The notes beneath the pieces were generated by a model, which had not been told where the DNA came from, searched no databases, and saw only the letters and a list, made by a program, of their open reading frames with translations. DNA of 64,000 nucleotides. It comes from Lasiodiplodia sp. COLG20. Lineage: Eukaryota; Ascomycota; Dothideomycetes; Botryosphaeriales; Botryosphaeriaceae. A program made the translations under genes and the position numbers. The stretch is from positions 744,001 through 808,000 of the forward strand of contig VNWV01000010.1 of the NCBI GenBank assembly GCA_009801085.1. Reading direction: 5' to 3'. Positions 31,500 to 44,500 of this stretch are shown here, piece after piece; the first letter of the stretch is position 1; the number at the start of each line of letters is the position of its first letter.

Positions 31500-31935
31500 C
31501 GGATGCGGTTTGGTCTAGAATCTCTTGGCCGGTAGACTAGCGCAAGGCTACAGCAGTGGTGATCTTCAAAGCACGGCAGGCATCGTTGACGGCGACAAGG
31601 GGTTGTAAAAGATCCGAGAAATCATCTAAAGCCCCCGGAAGATTTGATGGCATCACATGGGCGCGGCGCGGTGATTGTAAATTTGGCCGGGGCGTGTGGC
31701 GGGCGAGATCGCAGTCGGCGGCTGAAAACATGCCGGCGATTCGTGCAATCTTGCTGTCGACAGCTCTTATGACTCAGAAGAGCTAACCTTTTAAGGTGTG
31801 GTCGAGGTCTCGGTGATCGATGACTCGAGTCGCCGCATTGGTGACTTCACACAAACCGCCGCAACCCCACGTAACTTTTTTGGCGGGGGATTCTACTTTC
31901 AACTTTCGACCACCCACACGCCAAATTTATTTAAT
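31500..31935. promoter_or_regulatory. Divergent promoter of SPX-RING and DnaJ genes
   Basis: A 436 bp interval. An AT-rich patch (AATTTATTTAATATG) touches the DnaJ start. No other site was assigned. Confidence 0.45.
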
Positions 31936-33631
31936 ATGGGGTCCGGCCAAAGCTCAGCAAATGGCGGCGGCGCCGCGCAGCAAGCTGCAAATGCTGCCAT
32001 GAAGACGAGTTATTACGAGCTGCTGGGCGTCGAGCGCCAGGCCACCGAGGACGAGTGCGCAAACAACACCCTTCCTCCACCGTGCCTCTGCTAACCTCTC
32101 TTCGATTCGCCGCAGGATCAAGAAAGCCTACCGTCGCAAAGCCCTCGAGCTACACCCGGACCGCAATTACGGCAACGAAGAATGGGCGACGGAACTGTTC
32201 TCCGAGGTGCAGTCGGCGTACGAAGTGCTATCGGATCCGCAGGAGCGCGCATGGTACGATTCACACGAATTGGCCATCCTCAGCGGCGCCGACCCGGCCG
32301 ACGCGCACTTCGAGCACGACGTCAAGGTCACGACCGCCGACGACATCACGCGCATGGTGCGCCGCTTCAACAGCCGCGTCGAGTACTCGGACGAGCCCGA
32401 CGGCTTCTTCGGCTTCCTGCGCGACACGTTCGACACCCTGGCCAAGGAGGAGATGGTGGCCGCCGCCTGGGAGGGGCTGGACGCGCCCGAATACCCTACG
32501 TTCGGTCGCAAGGACTCGTCGTACGATGACGTAGTGCGCCAGTTCTACGCCGTGTGGATGAGCTTCTCGACGAAGAAAACGTTCGCGTGGAAGGACATCT
32601 ACAGGTACTCGGATGCGCCCGACAGGCGCACGCGCCGGTACATGGAGAAGGAGAACGCTAGGTTGCGCGAGGAGGGCGTCCGCGAGTTCAACGATGCTGT
32701 TCGTCAGCTGGTCGCCTTCGTCCGCAAGCGCGACCCTCGCTGGGCTCCCAACACCCAGACCGAGGCCGAGAGGCAGAAGGCGCTGAAGGAGATGCGTGAT
32801 GCCCAGGCCGCTCGCGCTAGGGCGGAACGCGAGGCCCTGATGCACGAGGAGGTTCCCGAATGGACCAAGGTGCGGGAGCCTGAGGAAATTGAGGAGAGTG
32901 AGGAAGAAGAGATCGAGGAGGAGCACTTTGAATGCGTGGCTTGCAATAAGACTTTCAAGAGCGAAAACCAGTGGCAAGCGCACGAGAAGAGTAAAAAGCA
33001 TCAAAAGGCAGTGTATGCTCTGCAAAAGAAGATGCGGAAAGAGAACAAGAAGCTCAATCTGGATGATGATGTGCCTAGTAGTGGCGTGGCAACTCCCGAA
33101 GCTGAGGAGGAGGAAGTCATCGAAGAAAGCAAAGATGCATCCGAAGTGGAGGAAACGACACAAGCGATCGAGGATGTTGATTTGGAAGATGAAGACCAAT
33201 CAGAGGAGGAGGATCCGAAGGAGAAGAAGACTTCTACGAACAGCAAGAAGCCAACCCCATCCGAATCTGAAGAAGAATCAGACGATGACTATGTGCCACG
33301 TTCAAAACTGGAGTCTAGGCTTGCAGGCGATGCCGAATCCGATAAGGAAGATGAGGACTCGAAGCCGAAGCTTGGCTTTGATTCGGATGATGAAAAGCCG
33401 GCAGCAGCGGCCGCTCCAAAGAAGGGAAAAGCAGCACAAAAACGCGCAAAGAAAGCAGCAAAACAGGCTGTGGCGGATCAAGAAGAGCTAAAGCACAAGT
33501 GTGTTGTATGTCAAACAGGATTCCCTTCAAAGACGAAGTTATTCGATCATATCAAGGCCACCAAGCATGCCGCACCCGTCAGTCAGACCAAAGGGGCCGG
33601 TGGTGGTGGAAAGAAGAAGGGAAAGAGATAA
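31936..33631 (+). CDS. JJJ1: DnaJ protein of the JJJ1/DNAJC21 type, ribosome biogenesis
   Basis: Exons 31936-32054 and 32116-33631, intron 61 bp; 544 residues. A J domain begins at about residue 22 ([16 protein letters not shown]) with the essential HPD motif after the splice ([11 protein letters not shown]). A C2H2 finger of the JJJ1 type ([20 protein letters not shown], about residues 315-340) follows an acidic and coiled region. The C-terminal third is charged, with Lys and Glu blocks, and ends in a second C2H2 finger ([18 protein letters not shown]) and a Gly/Lys tail. In yeast Jjj1 stimulates Hsp70 on the cytosolic 60S subunit to release and recycle a biogenesis factor. The domain order is fully that of the family. 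Confidence 0.92.
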
Positions 33632-34154
33632 CGAGCATTAGATTAGATGTAATGTACGGAAGAAAAGTTAGCGATATAGTGTAGCATAGCGTAGGCGTTT
33701 GTGCAGTGTTGGTAGACTGTCTATACCCAGTATCCGCGGCAGAGACCGCTTGTTCAGCTTTGACCGCAATTCTTCTGGATTTTTTTTTTGGATCCTCAAC
33801 TATTGGACACTATCGCAAATGATCGACCAATGCTTGTATAGTCATGGGGTGGTTGCCAACAGGTTCAGTGAGGCTGTGAGGGGGTGGATGCCTCACGCCT
33901 AACCGCTTTGGGTAAGAATTGCCTGCTGTTGCCTAAGCTAACGTCCGCCATCCCTAACGCTCGTGTCAGACAACATTTAATATATAAGAACACCTGATTC
34001 CGCGACAAGAAAACGCGTCTTCAGCAAAACCCGCGTCAAACTTTCCTGATTTCATTTCTTTTACTCGAGATACCCACTGTTTATTCCACCATTTGCTTGC
34101 AGCACTACTATTACCAACAAAATCCAAACTCAGTCCATCAATTGCACTTGAAAG
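33632..34154. promoter_or_regulatory. Intergenic with a TATA box for the F-box-like gene
   Basis: A 523 bp interval. TATATAA at 33981-33987 lies 168 bases before the ATG at 34155, a good distance for a fungal TATA promoter with a short leader. Upstream is the 3' flank of JJJ1, with a T run near 33780. No gene is seen. Confidence 0.55.
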
Positions 34155-35492
34155 ATGGCTCGCACGACCCAAATACGACGGGAGAGGAGCAATAGGCTCT
34201 CAGGGAATCACTTTGAAGAGGTTCAAGAGCCTAGGAGCTACAAGGAACACGACGACCCAACTCCCACCTCCGACTCCATGTCACAAACCAGCGAAAAGCC
34301 GGATAGCTTCAGCCAACAGCCATCCGATCAAACCAACAAGCGAAAGCGCAGAGACATGCCCCAGGGGCGGGAACGCTCCAAACGGTTGCGCCGTGCGCCA
34401 GTGTCGTACGCAGACCCGGAGGACTCCGACGACAGCGCCTTCTACGAGTCAGACGAGGATGGAGAAGGAATCGTAACACGAAAGGTGAATAACGATTGCG
34501 TCTTTTGTTCTCGAACACTGAGTTCTGACTCTGGTCCTTAAAAGATCCAGAAACCGAAGGCAGACCGACCCCTTCCCAAGCGCAAGATCTTCCCCTTCCT
34601 CTCTCTCCCGCGCGAGCTCCGCGACATCATATACGACTACGCTCTTGGATGCCCGACCGCAGTCGAAACGACCGATGAAATCAAGCAGTCTAAGGAGAGC
34701 AACCAGACCGATGGAAACGACCAGACCGACGGAAGCAACCAGACCGACGAGGCCAGCGAGGCCAATGAGGCCAATGAGGCCAGTGAGACCAACGACAACT
34801 CCGCCCCAACCACCACCACCAGCACCTCTTCCTCCAACATCGTCCGCATCGAAGAAATCTACGTCGGCTTCCGCAAGCGCGCGATCCGCGTCGAGGACCG
34901 CCTCGACCTGTCGCGTCGACCAGACGGCACACGGGTACCGTGGCGCGACCACAGCGACGACGACATCGGCTACTCGGTCGACGAGCTCAAGCCAGCGCCG
35001 CTAGCGACGAGCCTGCTGGCCGTGTGCCGGCAGGTGCGCGCCGAGGCGGCGCCCGTCCTGTACGGCGGCACGCGCTTCCGCTTCGCCAACTCCAACGCGC
35101 TGCTCACCTTCGTCGCGCGCCTGTCGCGCGAGACGCGCGGGCTGCTGCGCGACGTGCGGCTGCTGGAGTGGTACCGGTACAGGAGCTTGTGCCAGGGGTA
35201 CGACAAGGCCGCGTTCGAGCTGCTGGCGGATGGCGTGACGGGCGTGAGGGCGATCCAGTTCCCGGCGGACAGCTGTGCGAGCGATGTCTGTCGTAATGCT
35301 TGGCCGTGGTTGGAGGCGATTGCGAGGGAGAGGGAAGGAGGGCTTGAGAGCGTGTCGGAGATGTTGATGGCGGGGATCGAGGAGTGGGGGGATGAGTATC
35401 GGGTTGGAGGGGAAAGGAGAACCTCGTTTGCGGAACAGTTCATGAGCATGATGACCAAGCCAGCCAAGAAGCAGACTGAACTTGCCGATTGA
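34155..35492 (+). CDS. F-box-like / DUF7730-type protein
   Basis: Exons 34155-34484 and 34545-35492, intron 60 bp; 425 residues. The first 120 residues are polar, basic and acidic, probably disordered (KRKRRDMPQGRERSKRLRR could be a nuclear signal). Then comes the motif FPFLSLPRELRDIIYDYAL and, about 120 residues later, LLAVCRQVRAEAAPVLYG, the pair that marks a large, poorly characterised fungal family related to F-box proteins. Between the halves is a low-complexity insert of NQTDGND and EANEANEASE repeats. If it acts as an F-box it would select substrates for an SCF ligase; no substrate can be inferred. A TATA box precedes it. Confidence 0.75.
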
Positions 35493-35746
35493 GGAGTTTG
35501 GATGTTTTGGGTCACGTTCTTTAGTTTTACTGATTTAATCTGCTTTTCTGCACATGAATTGCCGGAATTAGAATGAATCATTGTGGAGATTTGATATCTT
35601 TGGGGTTTTATTGAACAGAATGTGTTGCGAGTTGAGATGGGGTATCAAGATGTAGCGTGACCACGCTGAACGCCAGTTGGTATCCCAGAAAACTTTTTGG
35701 TACAGATCTTTGAGGCCTTTCTCAGACGGTGAAACATGAGAGTGCC

Positions 35747-37145
35747 TTAAGATGCTTGTTCTTCGTTCTTCTTGTCTTTGGCAAGCTCTTCCTCCAAGTA
35801 CAGCTTCAGTAGATTAGAAGTACTTTCTGGGTCCGACGCCTCCTCCCACTCCTTGAATAGCCTGTTAATCTCCAACAAAATCTCGAAAAAGATCAAATAG
35901 ATGATGATCCACTCCAAGAAATTGCCATGCTTCTCACCCAACCGATCACTGAGGACCTGGGCAATCTCTTGCGCGTAGGTCAATTTGTCGTTCAATGCTT
36001 TGATGCGCACGGATACATCCAAAGCGCGACCGACCTTGGTGTAATAGTCCTCAAGACCAAGCTCATGTCTGCTGTCCCAGAAGATATCGGGCAAAGCATC
36101 AGTGAGCTCGGAATACAGGTTGAGTTGGGCCCGGATATTGAGGAGCTCGCCGGTCTTCATGAGAATGAATTTCCGGCTGAATCGTAACCGCGCGCCTTTG
36201 GAGAGGACCGTGGGAATGGAGCGAGTAGAGTCGAAATACCTGTCTAGCAAACCCTCGAGAACCGCGAGTTTCGTCGAGCGTGCCAGTCCAGAAGAGAAGG
36301 CAATCTTGGCCAAGACAGTGTCCACTTCGTAGTCGAAGGTGTCTTGCCCATCCGCCAGGTTGGTCTGTCTGGAGGGATCAAAATCGGGGGTCCCAGTTCC
36401 CAAAATGATGGTATCCCCGGAGACATCACTCGAGCTCCTGGTGGAATCCTCAACGTATGCCAGGTCTTCGGTTTCAACGTGCCTCAGGTGAGAGCCTTCG
36501 GCGGCGTCTACTAGTGTGTGGTGGACCAACCGAAAAGATACCTTCTCGGGAACATTCCAAGACACGACAGTGCCCGACGGGAATACGAAAATATCACCCG
36601 TTTCCTTGCTCTCTAGGGCATTGTTGACTTGGACATGAACAACTTGTGGGTACAAGCCGGTGTTGAAAGGATCTGGCTCATAGCCCTCGGCACGAAGAAG
36701 ACGAGCAACGTCGAATATGTTGTACCTTTCGGCAGCGCAGTAGGCAGAGATTTTCTAAGCATAAGTCAGTACGAGCAGAACATACGTGCTTGCAAACACG
36801 CACCTTGGCTTCTTCAGTGTTGGGAAGCTCAGACTTTGCCCTCATTCTCTTCCGCTGAGCTTCAACCGCGACTTTCCGCAGAGTTGTTGGAGAGGTAGTT
36901 GCCGAGGTCCTGGAACGTTTCACGGTTTCCTGCTTCGGCTCCTTAGCAACCGAATCGCTTGCTGGGACCTCATCCTTCGCTTGGCTGCTTGTTCGGCGGG
37001 CAGAATTGGACATAGAACGAGGGTTGGCCGACGGCGCGAAGCGGGCAAGCGGAGGGCGACAATAAGACGGCGGGAAAGGCGTGGGCCGGGCGACCAGTGC
37101 GCGGGTCGCGCGCGAAGTCAAGGCATTGTAGCGAAGAGCATTCAT
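35747..37145 (-). CDS. DUF155/RMND1-family mitochondrial protein, apparent frameshift
   Basis: Exon 1 is 37145-36804 and exon 2 begins at 36755 after a 48 bp intron (GTGCGT...CTTAG); about 450 residues if the break is disregarded. The N terminus is Arg/Ala-rich (MNALRYNALTSRATRALVARP), a mitochondrial presequence. After the splice the frame reads KISAYCAAERY but soon meets a stop; the next frame continues from NIFDVARLLRAEGYEPDP through the DUF155 domain (GDIFVFPSGTVVSWNVPE, then ARSTKLAVLEGLLD) to a C-terminal hydrophobic segment (FLEWIIIYLIFFEILLEINRLF). The frames join if one A is removed from the AAA at about 36720-36722. This may be a sequence error, a true mutation or a missed splice. 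RMND1-type proteins support mitochondrial translation. It diverges from VPS41. Confidence 0.8.
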
Positions 37146-37393
37146 CGCCGGATCTGTGAAGTTTACTGCATCTGAATTGGGCGAAGAGACGAGCTCTGGA
37201 GAGGCTTGCGGCTTGCGAGAAGAAAGATGTCGGATTGCAGATGGGCGAATTGGTGGCCGGCGGGCAGGGTTCGGGACTTGGCGGCCGGGATCAGCGACGG
37301 CGTCATGCTGGGACGCCAACACCACTACTACACGCGCGCTTGACAGCTCATCCATCCCGCGCTGCCTCCTTTCGCCGCGGACCATGCCCCAGC
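37146..37393. promoter_or_regulatory. 248 bp divergent promoter of the RMND1-like gene and VPS41
   Basis: Only 248 bp separate the two start codons. The interval is GC-rich with several CGG/GGC blocks and no TATA box, as expected for constitutive genes. Confidence 0.5.
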
Positions 37394-40300
37394 ATGGCTG
37401 CGCAATCAAATGGACTCCACGACGATGAGCTCGTCGCTCCTCACGAGGACCCCCGCACCACCACCGAGCCTACAACTGCCGCCGATGATGAGTCGGACCG
37501 CGACGAAGATGAGGACGATGACGAGGACGACGACGACGAGCCCAAGCTAAAGTACGATCGCCTCACCAGCACCTTGGGCTCCGTCTACCGCAATGGCGAC
37601 GCCACTAGCGCCTTCATTGTCGGAGGGGACAAGATGGTATGAACCGACCAAGTGCGCAGTGGCTGCGCCGCCCATCTTGAGCTCTGCTAAGCTTGTGTAG
37701 ATTATAGGCACCCACAATGGAAACATTGTAAGTATCCGCTGCTGCCAGTAACCCTTGTCGCAGCTAACTCTGAGCAGAATGTGCTCTCCATGCCTTCCTT
37801 CCAGTCGTTGCGCTTCTATCACGCCCATTCGGCCTCAGTCACTTCCGTGTCCATCTCACCGTTTCCTCCTCCTCTACCGGATCTGAGAATGGAACCTGTG
37901 ACAAGGATCTCTACCGAGCCTATCCCCGCACCGGAAAGGCGCAGTACTGCCGCATCCACCGTGTCAAGCCCACCGTCGAGAACTCCGCGGCAGCCCCCGC
38001 TTCCGGCCACTCCTTCCAATTCCATCTTCGTCGCAACCTCTTCGATCGATGGCCACGTTTGCGTCTCATCCCTAGTGGACCAGAGGGATGTCACCCTCAG
38101 GAATTTCCGCAGGCCTATTAATTCCGTAGCCTTGTCTCCGGAATACAAGAGTGACAGAAGTTATCTGTCGGGTGGATTGGCTGGAAACCTGATCTTGACG
38201 CAGGGAGGACGTCCAGGTGTCAGTGCGGAAGCAAACACCAACAGTGCTGCCGCTGCGGCTTCTGGATGGTTGGGCTCTATTGGACTCGGTGCAAATACTG
38301 GGAAAGACACTATACTGCATTCGGGTGAAGGCAGCATTAGTTCAATTAAATGGTCGCTCTCAGGAAGATACGTGGCATGGGCAAATGAGCAGGGTATCAA
38401 GATAATGCGGTCCAATCTCAAGCTGGAAGGTATCGACTCGGATTTTGCCTGGAGGCGGATCGCCCACGTGGATCGCCCCTTCCACGGCCAGTGGGAAGAC
38501 ATGGCCTCTGTCTGGAAAGCCCGGATGGAGTGGATTGATGAGAACAATCTTGAGCCAGATGACGACGCCCCCGTCAAAAATGGTATCACTCGATCTGCAA
38601 CCGATGCTACAGACATCCAAGGCTCGCCAAGCAAGAACGGCACAAAGCGTCTGAAGCCGAAGACAGAGAAGCTCTTGGTCGGTTGGGGCGACACTGCTTG
38701 GGTGATACAGGTCGATCCAGGCGGAGCCGGCACAGGAAGAAACGTTGGAGAAAGGTCTGCGGGGCGTGCAGACATTGTTCATAAGTAAGGAACCACGAAT
38801 CGGGATAGGGAGCGTACATTGACTGACAGAACAGGCTTCGATTCGACGACTGTATTATTTCTGGTTTATCGCTTTATACCCCTTCCATACTTCTTGTTCT
38901 TGCATATCGCACTCGCGATGATGACGATAACCCTATCAATACCACTACCACGGACACGACCAAACGGGGAAGACACCACCGATCCAATGGAATCCAGCCT
39001 GAGGTCCGCTTAATAGACGCTGATACCTCTGAAGAGGTTGATGTGGACACTCTGACAGTCAGCCGATTCGAGACCCTCTCGGCAGCCGACTACCATCTCG
39101 GTACCCTCTATGTTCCAATCCTGTACCCAGGGAGTCCGACGACGCAGCGTGGGGCGCTTGAGACGATTAGCGAGGGTATCTGGGGTGCCGGAGTGACGGC
39201 TCAGCGAATTCTTAGCTCAGGCGCTTCCATAGCCAGCTTGGGGAGCAGCGGTGAAAATGGCAAGGATCGTTTACCGCGCAGCATGACCGGACAATCATCC
39301 ATTGCTAGAAACTCCTTGGCAAAGGCAGGCCATCCTCTAGCTGTCTCATCCGGCTTGAAGATCTTCATCCACAGTCCCTACGACTGCGTCATCGGTGTGA
39401 AGCGTGACCTTGCAGACCACCTTTCGTGGCTTCTGGATCACCAGAACTACGAAGATGCGTGGGAGTTGGTCAACAATCATCCTGAAATCGTATCACCGTC
39501 TCAACAAGGTGAAGATCCCATGTCCCCAACCATCCTCACGCCAGTCTCTTCACTCCGGCGGAAGCCCAGCATAGCAGAGTTCTTTGCAGATGATGCTTCT
39601 CAATCCACCATTTCTGCTGAGAAACAGCACAACTCGGCCGCGGAGAAGGAAAAGCGCCGCATCGGTGACCTGTGGATGCAACAGCTTGTCTCTGCAAAAG
39701 ATTGGAAGGCGGCTGGCAAAGTGGCAGGGAAAGTCCTTGGAACGTCGTCACGGTGGGAACATTGGGTTTGGGCATTCGCTCAAGCGGGTCAATTCGACGC
39801 AATCACCCCATACATCCCTACAAAGCAACTTCATCCGCCGTTGCCTTCTCTTGTGTACGAGGTCGTTCTCGGCCACTACATCATTCGCGACCGCGTCCGA
39901 CTGAAAGAGCTTTTGGATCTGTGGGATCCGGAACTGTTCAATGTGAACAGCGTCATCAATGCACTGGAAAGCAAGCTGGATGCCGGAGACATCACCGAAG
40001 AGACGGTCGAAGGAGGCGAACGAGGCAGAGACTGGCGCATTCTTATTGAAGCTCTCGCCAAGCTATACATTGCCGACGGTCGTCCTAAGCAGGCCCTGCA
40101 ATGTTACATTCGCGTGCAAAATGCTGATGCCACCATGTCTCTCATCCGCGAGTACCGTCTTGCGGCTGAAGTTGCCGACGATATCCCAGGCTTCATCATG
40201 GTCCGAATCTCTAGAGAGCAAATGAAAATGGCTCCCTTAGAAGAGCTGGAGGAGGCCTCTTCAGAAGCCGTGCAACTTCTGGTTGAAGATGCCTATCAAG

Positions 40301-41530
40301 GATTGGTCAACCCCCACATTGTCGTTGAGCAGCTTCAGGAGAGAGGCGACTCGTTCAAGCCTTTCCTCTTCTTCTACATGCATGCTCTGTGGACCGGCAA
40401 AGGGAGCGAAAGCGAATTGCGTACGACTCATGCTCGCATTGTTGATGAAGGAAGGACAATGGTCGAGGATTTTGGTGATCTCGCCGTGGAGCTCTTCGCT
40501 GAGTACGACCGAGATCTTCTGATGGAGTTCGTGAAAACCTCGCAAAGCTATGACTATGAAAAGGCTTGCGCCGTATGCGACGCTCGTCAATACATCCCCG
40601 AGCTTGTGTAAGTTTTCGATACACCCACATGCTCTGGCATCAGATACTGACAATCATGCAGCTACATCCTCTCCAAGACCGGCGAAGTAAAGAAAGCCCT
40701 GTTCCTCATCATCGACAAGATGGGTGACGTTTCGTACGCAATTTCCTTTGCCAAGGAGCAGGATGATCCAGACCTCTGGGACGACCTGCTCGACTACAGC
40801 ATGGACAAGCCGCACTTCATCCGCGGGCTCCTCGAGGAAGTGGGGACCGCCATCGACCCCATCACGCTGGTGCGCCGCATCCCCGAGGGCCTCGAGATCG
40901 AGGGGCTCAGAGACGGCATCCGGCGCATGGTCAGGGAATACGAGATCCAGTTCAGCATCAGCGACGGCGTCGCCAAGGTCTTGCGGAGCGAAGTCGCTTC
41001 GGCCATGGAGACGCTGCGAGCGGGGCGGAAGAAGGCCGTCAAGTTCGAGGTCATCGACAAGGAACCGGACCACGTCGACGTCTTCGTCGAGCCGCTGCTG
41101 GACGCCCAGGACGTCGCGGAAAAGAACGACGACGCTACCATCACCGACCGCGTCGACACGGTGGCTACCAGCGGATTCAAGCCAGGGCATTGCGTGGGTT
41201 GTAGGAAGGCCTTTACACAAGATGGTACGTTCGCAATGCTTCACCCCTTCCCTTCCCCTCCTCAACGAGCAGAACTTGATAGCTAACTCATTTGAAACAG
41301 AGAAGGAAACGCTCATCGGCTTCGCGTGCGGTCACGTCTACCACCTCTCGTGCCTGCTCGACGCAGCCGGTTCGGGCTCCAGCGCGTCGGCGGCGTCAAT
41401 GCTGCAGGCGCAGTTTGCCGAGGATGCGGACACGTCGAGCCGTAGCGTCGGCGGCAAGGTTGCGCACGCTCACCTCATCCGCAACGCCATCAGCGGCGGG
41501 TGTCCTGTATGTGCGGAGGTGGCGGAGTAG
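37394..41530 (+). CDS. VPS41: Vps41, HOPS tethering complex subunit
   Basis: Six exons: 37394-37636, 37701-37727, 37778-38784, 38835-40607, 40662-41224 and 41301-41530, all in frame; 1280 residues. The second exon is only 27 bases (IIGTHNGNI) inside the first WD repeat. Order: acidic N terminus (DEDEDDDEDDDDEPKLKY), WD40 propeller (SVSISPF, SIDGHVCVSSL, SSIKWSLSGRYVAWANEQGI), a polar loop, the alpha-solenoid with clathrin-repeat region (from HLSWLLDHQNYEDAWELV), and a C-terminal RING-like zinc domain (CVGCRKAF, then CGHVYHLSCL, then CPVC). In the HOPS complex Vps41 binds Rab7/Ypt7 and AP-3 and tethers membranes for fusion with the vacuole. Some inserts in the propeller (Pro/Ser-rich at about residues 125-160) are species-specific. 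Confidence 0.93.
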
Positions 41531-44500
41531 AAGGTTCGGTGTTGGTGGTTTTGGATGGCGAGGGGTTAGACGGAGGACAAGATGGTGGCGGAAGGGAGTG
41601 AAGCATTCTGAGTTGAAAAAGCATATTGGCGTTCTGTCGAAAAGTTCGGCGCCGAGCCGTGTCTCTCGTTGGGGCAGCCGTATGGCGATGTTGTAGTGAG
41701 GTGTAGTAAAGGGGGTTGTCTGTGTGCGTGTGTGCGTGCGTGTGTCTTACTGCATCGGCGGAGCTGCTGCATACGCGGCTTTGCATAGCGATTGATTCGG
41801 CAATAACCTTCGTGTGTGAGAAACTTGTGGATTTTTAAGAGGGTATATAGAATCGCGAAAAACAAAAAAACGCAAGGCACTGTTTGAGGACATTCTAAAA
41901 TGCAAGTACAAATCCTCTGTCAGAAGTATGTATCTACACATTACCGGTGTAAGAGTTGAGATCACTAGATTAATAAACTATTTTCTTCATTGATTTCTGT
42001 GAACTTTGAAAAGTAAGCCGCACGCCATGAAAAACTTACAGAAGATACCAAACAAAACATCAGCCAGGCCTACAGAAGACCAGTGGATAGCTTGAATATG
42101 ATTACTATGACGATCATTTCAGCAGAGAGTTGAAGGAGAAAAAGGCACTACTTCGATTAGTCAGCCCAGTGAGCTTGTAAGATAAGTAGTCTGGGCCATC
42201 ACTTCCTTCTATTCGCAACCTTAGGGATTCAATGAGTGATAGATACCCGTGAACCGGTGCAAATAAGTGAGATTAATCACTACTACTCCTTCTAAATGAA
42301 CAGCTAAGCTACTTGCTTATATACCTAAATGACCAAAAGTTCGCGTAGTTGTTGTTTTGTATAAAGCAGTAAATTGGGGTGGGTACTTGGTGTTGAGACA
42401 AAGCAACAAGAGACGGCAATCGAAAATGGCAACGGATATAAGCAATTGCGATGTTTGACAATATATTACGTAGCACGCACGTGGAGAAGACTTCATCTCC
42501 ATATACAAATCACATAGATGCGCGGCGGGAGATGGTTCCGAAGCATTCATCTGTACCCTTGTTGACTAGACAGCACGTGCTATAAAGCCACATGTTTACT
42601 TACAGAAAGAAGTAAGCATCGACCGAGGACCGAGGAAAACAGCCATTAAAACGTGCAGCCTTTTCTGTGTCCGGTGGCGTCGCAATTAATAAGATTCGAA
42701 ATGAGCACTACACCATTGACAGCAAAAGCATCGCCATTTTCAAATTCTTTTTTTCAGGAATGTGTTTCAGACGACTTGTCCAAGCTGAAGAATTCCGCCA
42801 GAAGGGAGAATGTGGTCGGGGCTGAGCGAGCGCCTTTCCCACTCAACAGTATCCAGGATCGCAGGAAGTTGAATGGCTGGACACGGCCGAGATCTGCACC
42901 ATCAGTTGCCCTGACTCTTTTCCACGGCCCGCTTGCAGAGAAAAGAAATATGCGTGCAAGAAACCGGGTTGCTGGTCTCTATATCTTCTCTCCTCCACCC
43001 ACCGCGGTCGACGTGCCAACCCAAGCCGAAGTAACTTTATCTTTCCAGTCACCAATGGGTGCGGCAGGCTTGAACCCGCCAGTCTTTTCAGCTCATCTCA
43101 ACAAACCGAGTGCTCACTGCTCGACCACCGACCAGGAGATGCGATACTCAGCAGAGCCAATGGTCTTCAGAAGAAAACCTGTCCCGCAATTTTCCTCGGT
43201 AGCGCTTAGTGGTCTTTGGTTTCTCCGTAGCGTCGCGAGCGTCCTGTTCAGTGCGCCAGCGTGCCTCATCAAGATCGGAGGAATCCCGGTTCATCGAGCG
43301 TTCGATCGGCTAGCAGGACCGGACAATGGTCGCAGTATTAGTGACAATTAAGCGGGCTGGGTCGGCTCAGGAGCCCCCGGCCCGGAGAGTAGAGAGACAG
43401 AGGGAGGGGAACCGGGGAGTGGTCGGCTCGGAAAGGGAAAGAATAGACGATGTCGACCAGTCAATTAATCAATCATGCAGGTACCGGGGATGGGAAGGGC
43501 TGGTTCTTTCTTATCACATCCATGATGACGCATTGGCTGAGAGGCGGCCCTCTTTTTTTTTTTTCTGGAGTCGAGAAAGCTTCGCATGCATGCCGCGTCT
43601 CCACGTTCTCTTCCGCCTATCAGGACGCGCACCGCCGGAGAAACTCGATGGTTTGAGACAAGCGTGGTTGGAGTCTTGTTTCGCCTTGTTGCTCATGCTT
43701 GCTTTGTGTCTGTGTGTATATGTTTTCGGTTTGGTTTAATATATGGAAAGCGCACGGTGCACTTTTGTGTGTTGATAAGGTAGCAAGACAACCGGTTACC
43801 ATGTGCCGAGGTTTCTGGTCAAGCGCCAAGTTTTTGTGGTTGCTGGCTGTTTGAGGCGTTCTTTTTTTTTTTTTTTTTTACGTTTCCCTTATCCAATGGC
43901 ACAGGCGCCTATCATCAAGCCACCGCGTTTCACTGGTGCTGAACCGGGATGCGGACAGGATTCTTCCTGGAACGCTTAAACACCTTAAGCATAGCGAAGT
44001 ACAGGGTTGCGGAGCAAAAGAAACTTGACTGCACGAGGAAAAAGGAGCCGAAGTGTGGGTTGATAATGGTTCTGTCGTCGTCGCAAGCAGTGGGGAGCGA
44101 GCGGCGCGGCCAAGCCGGGGTCGAGGTGCGGATCGGCTGAAGATGTGGGGAGCGCCGTTGATGAACCCATGCAGCGCCGTTGATGGTACAGGAGCGATGT
44201 AGCAACACGACGCAGAGAGGGGAGAAAAAGGAAAAAAGGAAAAAGAATATCTAAGTGCGACGACAGCCCGCCATTTTCTACCTTTTGCTCAGCTTCTTGC
44301 CCTGGCGACCAGACTACGGAAAGCAGGCAAAGCGAAATCGGGATCGAGACGCGTGCGTGCATGTGGTTTCCCGTTCCCCATCTCCTCATTTGCGCTTGCA
44401 TGCCCGCCATTCCGCGTATGGATGGTGCAGCCGCTCAGCTTTTTGGGCCGGCATGGATTGCTGCTTTCTGGCCATCGTCTGTGCGCACAGCGCAATCATA

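Noticed and set aside
43040..43110. Possible tRNA on the minus strand (GGGTTCAAGCC resembles a B box)
   Set aside because: No matching A box or acceptor stem could be folded around it, and the T-arm would need an eight-base loop.
42653..43351. 232-codon plus-strand frame in the gene-poor interval
   Set aside because: No domain, no repeat, no splice signals or leader that stand out, and other frames overlap it. A lone frame of this length in 4.5 kb of mixed composition can occur by chance.
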